From the NCBI RefSeq assembly GCF_031432975.1, contig NZ_CP133838.1, positions 186,001 to 250,000 on the forward strand: DNA of 64,000 nucleotides, given 5' to 3'. The position numbers were made by a program, and so were the translations under genes. Position 1 is the stretch's first letter; each line of letters starts with the position of its first letter. Below are positions 57,520-64,000 of the stretch, piece by piece. Origin of the DNA: Buttiauxella selenatireducens (GTDB lineage: Bacteria; Pseudomonadota; Gammaproteobacteria; Enterobacterales; Enterobacteriaceae). The notes below the pieces were generated by a model that was not told the origin of the DNA, did not search any database, and saw only the letters and a program-made list of their open reading frames with translations.

Positions 57520-58224
57520 ATGGATGAAGAACGCTTAATAAAGCTGATGAATGAAAATGGCTTTACGAAAAAGGAAATAGGTAAATTATTGCTTACCGCT
57601 GAAAAGTATCCAGCAACTCTTGAATGGGTTGTGCGTGAGTTTGCCAGACATTTTAAAAATGTGATATTTTCCTGTCTCATTTGCAGCGCTGTTTTATTCT
57701 CGATTGTCATCTCTATAGACCATAGTTCAATTTCAAAATTGATGATTCTTGTGGTGTATTTTTTAATGCTATATTTTTTATTCAAAACTACTGCTATGAA
57801 TTGCATAATAAAATGCTATAAATTCATGCAAGTTGTAAATCGGAAATATAAAGAGGCGGAAGATTCAAATGCAGATTTAAGCTCGTTAAAAGATGTGGGC
57901 AATATGGGGAATAGTGACATTATTTTACTGATGAGAAGAAACCGATTTTCTGATAAACAAATAGCTATAATTGAGAGTGTATCTTTTAAGGGACATCAGC
58001 CGATTGAAATAATTATCATGCAGCTCTCAAAGAGATTTACGATATTATCGTTTTTATTCACTACTCTTGCAATACTCGCGGTTTCGCTGCCCATCTTAAA
58101 TGGAGATGAAAATCCCGCGAAGATAACTATTGTAATGTTCGCGGGATTAGTCTTGTTGATGAAATTACTTGCGCTAGATTTGTGTTATAAAGCCAGAAGG
58201 GTTGCAAGAAAAATTGACTGGTGA
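57520..58224 (+). CDS. Four-TM protein with internal duplication, candidate immunity protein
   Basis: A 234-residue membrane protein I do not recognise. It consists of two similar modules: residues 5-50 (LIKLMNENGFTKKEIGKLLL...EFARHFKNVIF) and 134-179 (IILLMRRNRFSDKQIAIIES...QLSKRFTILSF), each a short helical soluble part followed by two TM helices (about 48-66 and 74-90; 175-192 and 202-220). A GAGG site precedes the ATG. It is convergent with and only 14 bp from the candidate T6SS effector gene. A polytopic protein beside a membrane-active effector fits an immunity role, which is inference. Confidence 0.6.
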   Translation: MDEERLIKLMNENGFTKKEIGKLLLTAEKYPATLEWVVREFARHFKNVIFSCLICSAVLFSIVISIDHSSISKLMILVVYFLMLYFLFKTTAMNCIIKCYKFMQVVNRKYKEAEDSNADLSSLKDVGNMGNSDIILLMRRNRFSDKQIAIIESVSFKGHQPIEIIIMQLSKRFTILSFLFTTLAILAVSLPILNGDENPAKITIVMFAGLVLLMKLLALDLCYKARRVARKIDW

Positions 58225-58238
58225 TGATGTGTATTTGT

Positions 58239-59078
58239 CTATCTTCTGCCCGTGTTATCGGGCGGAAGGTTATTGTGAATGCTTTGTATTGTTAGTCCAT
58301 CAACACTGATTTCTAAGGTCAGGGCTGGAATACTCATGGCTCTGAATCCCATAACCAAATCGGCATTAAGATACTTAAATAGTCTCCATGCATCAGGTTT
58401 TGTAACAAAAGAAAAAAGCCCTTTAGCTGATGTTATTAAATCGATACCGCCATATACTATATCTCCATAATATTTAGGGTAACCTAGCATTTCTGCACCT
58501 CCTTCATACACTTTTGATAAAAAACCTTTGTAATTTGGGTCTGAATTAAGAAAAGCACCTCCATTTTCGTGCATTGCATTAAATCCATGAAGCGTGATAA
58601 TTATACCGCAAAATATTACAGGAATTCCTATAATAGCGCCAAAGCCTGTGCTGCTCAGCATAATTCCACTTTCGATAATATTGATACCGACGCCGACTTC
58701 AGCTATCCCACCTACAAATCCCACTTCCTTGATAAAATAAAACATCGTACCCTGATTTTTTCTGACATCCGCAACGGCATACTGTTTGGCTTTTCTTTGT
58801 CGAATCAGGTTTTCCTGTTTGATTAAATAATCTCGCTCTTGTTTTAATTCATTTATGGCTAGCGATTTCTGTTGTGATGAGTATTCACCATTAATTATTT
58901 CTAGTTTATTTGCGATAAAAAGAGATAGATTATTTTTAAAATCCATCCTAATTCTGGCATCAGTTATGAACTGTGCAGCAGTTAGCCCGCTTTCGGTTAC
59001 AGCACGAGCTTCAAGACCTCCCATGGTTCTGTAGTAATCATTCATGCGACCATTGTCACTGCCAAATAAACCGTCCAT
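58239..59078 (-). CDS. DUF4225-like putative T6SS effector
   Basis: A 279-residue protein starting one base after the hcp stop. The N-terminal half is helical and charged; a hydrophobic hairpin lies at about 119-137 and 145-166 (VGFVGGIAEVGVGINII and FGAIIGIPVIFCGIIITL). The C-terminal part (YYGDIVYGGIDLITSAKGLFSFVTKPDAWRLFKYLNADLVMGF) resembles what I recall of DUF4225 proteins. The hcp linkage suggests a cargo delivered by Hcp; the hydrophobic hairpin suggests membrane insertion or pore formation. Neither is proven. Confidence 0.65.
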   Translation of the reverse strand: MDGLFGSDNGRMNDYYRTMGGLEARAVTESGLTAAQFITDARIRMDFKNNLSLFIANKLEIINGEYSSQQKSLAINELKQERDYLIKQENLIRQRKAKQYAVADVRKNQGTMFYFIKEVGFVGGIAEVGVGINIIESGIMLSSTGFGAIIGIPVIFCGIIITLHGFNAMHENGGAFLNSDPNYKGFLSKVYEGGAEMLGYPKYYGDIVYGGIDLITSAKGLFSFVTKPDAWRLFKYLNADLVMGFRAMSIPALTLEISVDGLTIQSIHNNLPPDNTGRR

Positions 59079-59079
59079 A

Positions 59080-59559
59080 TTAAAATATCCTGTCTTCCCA
59101 TAGACTATAACTGGATGTCCCCGCTAAAACATGTTCCCAGGTTATGCTTTCATATTTTAAAGAAATAGTCTCTATGGGTTGGGCGTCATTGTGGGTCAAT
59201 GAGTTTGGCGAGACGAAACTGAAGTCGGCAATGGTCGCTTTGATTAGTTTAATACGGTAAAATAGAATTTGAATGCCGGATCTATCTGTTCTGTACGCTT
59301 CAAATACTGCCTCCATTTTCTCATTGTTGGATATTGCAGAAGCTAATAGTGGAGATGATTTATCGATCGGCTTTTTGAACGTTACCGATTGGTGATTAAC
59401 GTTTTGCTCACGGGAAATAGCATGGGAAAGCTCGTAAATCAGTATTTGATCTCGATGGGATGCCTGATAGGCATTGCCTATTGAATCATAAGAAGAGCAG
59501 CCGCCTGATATCAATCCTTGCTGTTCGCCGGTTAAAGAGAGATAAATATTATTTGCCAT
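59080..59559 (-). CDS. hcp: Hcp-family type VI secretion tube protein
   Basis: A 159-residue Hcp (DUF796) protein. Conserved stretches are MANNIYLSLTGEQQGLISGGC, YQASHRDQILIYELSHAI, VTFKKPIDKSSPLL, PNSLTHNDAQP and ITWEHVLAGTSSYSLWEDR. Hcp forms the hexameric tube and chaperones small effectors. No other T6SS structural genes are in the window, so this is an orphan copy. The start at 59559 matches the family; the longer frame to 59628 is rejected. Confidence 0.9.
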   Translation of the reverse strand: MANNIYLSLTGEQQGLISGGCSSYDSIGNAYQASHRDQILIYELSHAISREQNVNHQSVTFKKPIDKSSPLLASAISNNEKMEAVFEAYRTDRSGIQILFYRIKLIKATIADFSFVSPNSLTHNDAQPIETISLKYESITWEHVLAGTSSYSLWEDRIF

Positions 59560-59575
59560 AATAGTGATTCCCGTA

Positions 59576-59803
59576 TTAATGAGTTGTTGTCTCAGGCTGT
59601 TTGAGTTGTAGACAAAGAATTTGCCCATCAGAAACGTGCATTCTTATTTCATTAGCTGGAATGGCTGAGAGTATTTCAAAGCAGACCATCATGACGGCCG
59701 CCAATTTTTCTTCGAGAATAAGAGGACTGTGGTCGACATTCTCACAAATTTCTTTTGTGAGATTTCTTATAGCTTCTTCATTTTTTGAACCAATGGAGGA
59801 CAT
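59576..59803 (-). CDS. Small protein of unknown function upstream of hcp
   Basis: A 75-residue acidic protein (start MSSIGSKNEEAIRNLTKEIC) ending 16 bp before hcp on the same strand, so probably in the same transcript. It has no signal peptide or TM; helical N-terminal half and a likely strand-rich C-terminal half (IRMHVSDGQILCLQLKQ). No homologue recognised. An adaptor or regulator role is possible but unsupported. Confidence 0.5.
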   Translation of the reverse strand: MSSIGSKNEEAIRNLTKEICENVDHSPLILEEKLAAVMMVCFEILSAIPANEIRMHVSDGQILCLQLKQPETTTH

Positions 59804-59987
59804 TAGTACAACTCATGAAATGACACTAATAATGAGTCCATTTTTCTACGCTAATAATGGGTAAAGGGTGATGCTTTTTTATAGATTGTCTGAAAACGGA
59901 CTTTTTTATTAGAGCGGGGGTTAGAGTGGAGTTGCTTAATATCGAAACGCCTGGTAGTGCAGCCAAGCGTTTATATTTAGAGTTAGA

Positions 59988-60596
59988 TCATGCTGCTGGC
60001 GGTTCGGTGCGGGCAAAACTTTCACGTTCGAAAAGTTTTTCTACCAGTTTCACCAGATGCGGGCGGTCAACACACCAGCCTGGGGAAACGCGGCGAAAAT
60101 TGAGATAACCCACTGCGCAGGCCACTGCGATTGTTGCGACACAAATGTTTTCCGCGTCCAGCTTCTTGTCTGCTGCGTATTGTTCGAGCAGCGTCAGGCC
60201 ACGGCTGATTTTTTCCCGTTGGCGGAGTAGTTCGACTTCTGATTGCTGCTCAATGGGGCGTTGGCGTTCGCGTACGGAAACCAGCGCTGCGTCCATGATA
60301 CCGTCCGCAAGGGCTTCCATTTGTCGCATTTGCAGTGCGGCTTGAGGATCACGCGGGATGAATGCGGGGGCAAGATCCAAAAGTTCGAGGTATTCCGCAA
60401 TAACGGGGGAGTCGAACCAGTATTGGCCATCGTCGGTGATTAGCGCGGGTACTTTGCCCAGCGGGTTGTAATGCGGCGTGATGCTTTCTGAAACCCACGG
60501 GTTGTCGTTAACAAACTCAAATGTGATGCCTTTTTCCAGCAAGATGACAGAGATTTTGCGCACATACGGGCTGGTGTAATTACCAATTAGTTTCAT
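59988..60596 (-). CDS. yibF: Glutathione S-transferase-like protein YibF
   Basis: A 202-residue GST-fold protein highly similar to E. coli YibF ([60 protein letters not shown]). N-terminal thioredoxin-like and C-terminal helical domains. The start at 60596 matches E. coli. The selA-yibF interval of this genome is where the T6SS cassette has been inserted; in E. coli K-12 this neighbourhood carries rhs/yib genes. Confidence 0.93.
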   Translation of the reverse strand: MKLIGNYTSPYVRKISVILLEKGITFEFVNDNPWVSESITPHYNPLGKVPALITDDGQYWFDSPVIAEYLELLDLAPAFIPRDPQAALQMRQMEALADGIMDAALVSVRERQRPIEQQSEVELLRQREKISRGLTLLEQYAADKKLDAENICVATIAVACAVGYLNFRRVSPGWCVDRPHLVKLVEKLFERESFARTEPPAA

Positions 60597-60670
60597 TACA
60601 TCGTCCATTTTTAATTAACAAAAACTAAGTATGGATCAGGATGCTTTAAAAGGTAGTGCGCTTTAAAAAG

Positions 60671-60931
60671 TCAGGATTTTCGGAAACATAGCGCGGCAAT
60701 AAATGCCCATAGCGAAATGAGCAGCAGCAACGGGTAGAGAACCAGCAGATCAACACGGATACAGGTGTCGTCGCAGGTCAGACGAAAGAAAATGGTGAAT
60801 TCATAAATGCCATAGATAAGCCATGCCAGTGCCGCAACCATCGATGAGCGTTTCGGGTGAAGGCGCCATAACACAAAGAATAGCAATGCTGCGACAAACG
60901 CAATCCAGGGGAAGCGGATGAGTAAGTCCAT
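60671..60931 (-). CDS. Small three-TM membrane protein
   Basis: An 86-residue membrane protein with hydrophobic segments at about 5-20, 29-45 and 60-80 and two Cys in a loop (LTCDDTCIRVD). The start at 60931 follows GAGG. Unknown function. Its place between yibF and mtlA recalls E. coli yibI/yibH territory, but I could not confirm orthology. Confidence 0.65.
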   Translation of the reverse strand: MDLLIRFPWIAFVAALLFFVLWRLHPKRSSMVAALAWLIYGIYEFTIFFRLTCDDTCIRVDLLVLYPLLLLISLWAFIAALCFRKS

Positions 60932-61525
60932 GGCACGTACCTCTTGAAGTGAAGTGTGATTTTCCGCTCTGCTTTTACACGCTTTGTATAAAAGATAAAC
61001 CATGATGATTGGGTGAATTGATAATAATCAAGTGAGTTTATTATTTGATTTTTGATCGGATGAGTCTGATGGCCTGGCTATAAAGAGTGAGTTACGTCGC
61101 ATTTCGTCGCCTGCCGCTGCGCTGTAATTTTCTGACAAAACGAAATGCGCAAGCAGGCCCGGATGTCCCTGGATCACAAACGGGAAAATAGACGTAAAAT
61201 ACTTTGTGATATTGATCACATATAAATAACAAAGTGACGACCTTGAAGTGTGATTTTAATCACATATAAACGTCATTCATGAACAAAAAACCGCTGCTGT
61301 CTTTTTTTTACACACCAAAAATGTGATCGAGATCGCCTGATCACGGTTCGTCATACCCCACATTTAGTGATGCATATCACATAAAATCCCGCGCACTGGA
61401 CAGCTTAACGATCACGTGCCAGATTCGCCTCACTTAGAGCATCTGGCAGCACTGCTTGCCACCACATTTTAACAATAAACCTCGGGCTGCTTTTCCAGCA
61501 CGTGAACACAATAAGGGGTGTGCGT
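60932..61525 (+). promoter_or_regulatory. mtl operon control region
   Basis: About 590 bp without a gene that I can support. CRP-like sites are clear at 61205-61220 (TGTGATATTGATCACA), 61249-61264 (TGTGATTTTAATCACA) and 61366-61381 (AGTGATGCATATCACA), with a weaker one near 61322. Multiple CRP sites are known for E. coli mtlA. The organisation predicts strong glucose repression. MtlR operators could not be recognised. Confidence 0.88.
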
Positions 61526-63445
61526 ATGTCATCCGATATCAAGATCAGAGTGCAAAGCTTTGGTCGCTTCCTGAGTAACATGGTAATGCCAAACATCGGC
61601 GCATTTATCGCCTGGGGTATTATCACGGCCTTATTTATTCCAACGGGTTGGCTGCCAAACGAGACGCTGGCGAAACTGGTAGGCCCGATGATTACCTATC
61701 TGCTGCCGCTGCTCATTGGTTATACCGGTGGCCGCTTAATCGGTGGTGATCGTGGTGGTGTGGTCGGTGCAATCACAACAATGGGTGTTATCGTCGGTGC
61801 GGATATGCCGATGTTCCTCGGTGCGATGATTGCAGGTCCTCTGGGTGGCTGGGCAATTAAACATTTCGACGCATGGGTTGATGGCAAGATCAAATCCGGC
61901 TTTGAAATGCTGGTGAACAACTTCTCCGCTGGCATCATCGGTATGATCCTGGCGATTCTGGCGTTCATGGGTATCGGCCCTGCGGTTGAAGTCCTGTCCA
62001 AGGTTCTGGCGGCGGGCGTTAACTTCATGGTTGTCCATGACATGCTGCCGCTGGCGTCTATCTTCGTAGAACCGGCGAAAATCCTGTTCCTGAACAACGC
62101 AATCAACCACGGTATCTTCTCACCGTTGGGTATTCAGCAATCTCACGAACTGGGCAAATCAATCTTCTTCCTGATTGAAGCAAACCCAGGCCCAGGTATG
62201 GGCGTGCTGATGGCGTACATGTTCTTCGGTCGCGGTAATGCTAAGCAGTCTGCGGGCGGCGCGGCAATCATCCACTTCCTGGGTGGTATCCACGAAATTT
62301 ACTTCCCGTATGTGCTGATGAACCCACGTCTGATCCTGGCCGTTATCCTCGGCGGTATGACTGGTGTGTTCACTCTGACTATCCTGAACGGCGGCTTGGT
62401 TTCTCCGGCATCTCCGGGTTCCATCCTGGCGGTTCTGGCGATGACGCCAAAAGGTGCTTACTTCGCAAACATTGCAGCGATTGTGGCGGCAACGGCGGTT
62501 TCCTTCGTGGTTTCAGCGATTCTGCTGAAAACCAGCAAAGTGAAAGAAGAAGACGATATCGAAGCAGCGGCTCGCCGTATGGCTGAGATGAAAGCGGAAT
62601 CCAAAGGCGGCGCTGCGCCACTGGCGGTCGGTGCGGGTCTGTCTAACGACCTGAGCCACGTACGCAAAATCATCGTTGCGTGTGATGCGGGTATGGGTTC
62701 AAGTGCCATGGGTGCTGGCGTGCTGCGTAAGAAAGTCAACGACGCAGGCCTGAAGAATATCTCCGTCACTAACTGTGCAATCAACAGCTTGCCGGATGAT
62801 GTCGACCTGGTGATTACGCACCGTGACCTGACCGAGCGTGCGATGCGCCAGGTTCCACAGGCACAGCATATTTCCCTGACTAACTTCCTCGACAGCAGCC
62901 TGTACGCCAACCTGACCGAGCGTCTGGTGGCTTCTCATAACCTGAGCGAGAAAGAAGTTAAGGTCATGACCAGCCTGGAAGACAGCTTTGTGCCAAGCGA
63001 AGAAGGGCTGTTCCGTCTGGGCGCAGGTAACATGTTCCTCGGCTTGACTGCTGCGACAAAAGAAGAAGCGATTCGCTTTGCCGGTGAGCAGTTGGTGAAC
63101 GGTGGTTACGTGCAGCCTGAGTATGTGGATGCGATGTTTGAACGCGAAAAACTGACCCCAACCTATCTGGGTGAAGGTATCGCCGTTCCACACGGTACGG
63201 TTGAAGCGAAAGACCGTGTACTGAAAACCGGCGTTGTATTCTGCCAGTATCCACACGGTGTTCACTTCGGTGAAGAGTCTGATGATATTGCCCGTCTGGT
63301 TATCGGTATTGCTGCTCGTAATAACGAACACATCCAGGTCATCACCAGCCTGACCAACGCGCTGGATGATGAGTCAGTGATTGAGCGTCTGGCGAATACC
63401 ACCAGTGTTCAGGAAGTGCTCGACCTGCTGGCAGGTAAGAAGTAA
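61526..63445 (+). CDS. mtlA: Mannitol PTS permease MtlA (EIICBA)
   Basis: Imports and phosphorylates mannitol to mannitol-1-phosphate. 639 residues: IIC membrane domain (about 1-335), IIB with phosphocysteine in VACDAGMGSSAMG (Cys386) and IIA with phosphohistidine in VPHGTVEAKD (His556). Nearly identical to E. coli except in the IIB-IIA linker. The start at 61526 (MSSDIK) follows AAGGGG and matches E. coli; the in-frame ATG at 61502 is rejected. Confidence 0.97.
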   Translation: MSSDIKIRVQSFGRFLSNMVMPNIGAFIAWGIITALFIPTGWLPNETLAKLVGPMITYLLPLLIGYTGGRLIGGDRGGVVGAITTMGVIVGADMPMFLGAMIAGPLGGWAIKHFDAWVDGKIKSGFEMLVNNFSAGIIGMILAILAFMGIGPAVEVLSKVLAAGVNFMVVHDMLPLASIFVEPAKILFLNNAINHGIFSPLGIQQSHELGKSIFFLIEANPGPGMGVLMAYMFFGRGNAKQSAGGAAIIHFLGGIHEIYFPYVLMNPRLILAVILGGMTGVFTLTILNGGLVSPASPGSILAVLAMTPKGAYFANIAAIVAATAVSFVVSAILLKTSKVKEEDDIEAAARRMAEMKAESKGGAAPLAVGAGLSNDLSHVRKIIVACDAGMGSSAMGAGVLRKKVNDAGLKNISVTNCAINSLPDDVDLVITHRDLTERAMRQVPQAQHISLTNFLDSSLYANLTERLVASHNLSEKEVKVMTSLEDSFVPSEEGLFRLGAGNMFLGLTAATKEEAIRFAGEQLVNGGYVQPEYVDAMFEREKLTPTYLGEGIAVPHGTVEAKDRVLKTGVVFCQYPHGVHFGEESDDIARLVIGIAARNNEHIQVITSLTNALDDESVIERLANTTSVQEVLDLLAGKK

Positions 63446-63470
63446 GGAGTGGTGTGGGTGGCTTTGGTCG

Positions 63471-63659
63471 CCCTCACCCCGGCCCTCTCCCCCTGGAGAG
63501 GGAGTAAAGCAAGCCCCCTTTCGCAGGAGAGGGTGAAAACGAACAATCCCCTCTCTCGCAGGAGAGGGTGAAAACGAATAATCCCCTCTCCCTCAGGGAG
63601 AGGGTTAGGGTGAGGGTGGTCAGTACCACAAGCCTCCTCACCCGAACCCTCTCGGGTGA
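63471..63659. repeat. Compound palindromic repeat array in the mtlA-mtlD spacer
   Basis: About 190 bp made of one full paired element plus extra hairpin units (CCCCTCTCTCGCAGGAGAGGG type appears twice) and a final CCTCACCCGAACCCTCTCGGG arm. It separates two genes of one operon, so it probably affects the mtlA:mtlD expression ratio by mRNA stability. Confidence 0.88.
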
Positions 63660-63683
63660 TTCAAATTTAAGAAGGTAAACGAC

Positions 63684-64000
63684 ATGAAAGCATTACATTT
63701 TGGCGCAGGTAATATCGGACGTGGCTTTATCGGCAAACTGTTGGCAGATGCCGGTATCCAACTGACCTTTGCGGACGTCAATCAAACCGTACTGGATGCG
63801 CTGAACGAGCGTCATAGCTACCAGGTTCATGTGGTAGGTGAGCAAAAGCAAATCGATACCGTTTCTAATGTGAATGCCGTCAGTAGCATCGGTGAAGATG
63901 TTGTCACGCTGATTGCCGACGTTGACCTGGTCACTACGGCCGTCGGGCCTGTCGTTCTGGAGCGTATTGCGCCAGCAGTGGCAAAAGGTCTGGTTTTGCG
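63684..64000 (+). CDS. mtlD: Mannitol-1-phosphate 5-dehydrogenase MtlD (partial, cut by the right edge)
   Basis: Oxidises mannitol-1-phosphate to fructose-6-phosphate with NAD. The first 105 or so residues are present and match E. coli MtlD, including the NAD-binding [12 protein letters not shown] and FADVN. An AAGG site precedes the ATG. Confidence 0.96.
   Translation, partial: MKALHFGAGNIGRGFIGKLLADAGIQLTFADVNQTVLDALNERHSYQVHVVGEQKQIDTVSNVNAVSSIGEDVVTLIADVDLVTTAVGPVVLERIAPAVAKGLVL

Noticed and set aside
61028-61219. 63-codon minus-strand frame in the mtl control region
   Set aside because: It overlaps a strong CRP site and has no family features.
63471-63659. CRISPR-like array in the mtlA-mtlD spacer
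   Set aside because: The repeated units are self-complementary hairpins with no distinct unique spacers of constant length and no cas genes.

Overview
The window comes from a member of the Enterobacteriaceae. Nearly every housekeeping gene aligns by eye with its Escherichia coli counterpart (hyc, hyp, fhlA, aldB, yiaY, selAB, yibF, mtlAD), but the gene order and accessory content differ from E. coli K-12. No rRNA, tRNA or CRISPR array was seen. The genus cannot be fixed from the sequence alone; a non-Escherichia enteric is inferred.

Region 1 (1-20043) is a formate hydrogenlyase superlocus. Reading leftward are hycABCDEFGHI (hydrogenase 3, its electron carriers, assembly protein and protease), then hydN-fdhF-hypF and a NiCoT nickel permease that runs off the left edge. 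Reading rightward are hypABCDE and fhlA. Sigma-54 type -24/-12 elements precede hycA, hypA and probably hydN, with TGACA/TGTCA palindromes nearby that are candidate FhlA sites. FdhF carries Cys140 (TGC) where E. coli uses selenocysteine. A family of GC-rich paired hairpins (CCCTCACCC...GGGTGAGGG) sits in several spacers here and again between mtlA and mtlD.

Region 2 (20091-39614) holds yajD, a long AT-rich leader with candidate RcsAB boxes and an ops element (RfaH recruitment), and then a Wzx/Wzy-type capsule or exopolysaccharide cluster: wecA-like, wza, wzb, wzc, a CDP-glycerol synthase, a CgeB-like transferase, a CDP-glycerol glycerophosphotransferase, a GT4, wzy, wzx, a GT2 and a gnu-like epimerase. 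The yjbEFGH/gfcABCD-like set follows. From wzc to gnu the DNA is strikingly AT-rich, as expected of a swapped serotype cassette. The gene set predicts a glycerol-phosphate-decorated polymer whose repeat unit starts with GlcNAc or GalNAc.

Region 3 (39651-57288) is mixed metabolic and regulatory DNA: a chemoreceptor, three regulators (a winged-helix protein, a MarT-like membrane regulator with a FidL-like partner, and an AraC protein), a GH127 beta-L-arabinofuranosidase operon with a GPH transporter, a ROK sugar kinase, aldB, a stand-alone HsdR_N-like nuclease, yiaY, and selA-selB.

Region 4 (57520-64000) carries, between selA and yibF, a small orphan type VI secretion cassette: a 75-residue protein, Hcp, a DUF4225-like membrane-active candidate effector starting one base after hcp, and a convergent four-TM protein with an internal duplication that is a candidate immunity protein. 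yibF, a small membrane protein, mtlA with CRP sites, and the start of mtlD complete the window. The T6SS cassette and the CDP-glycerol capsule cluster are the two parts most likely to hold undescribed biology.
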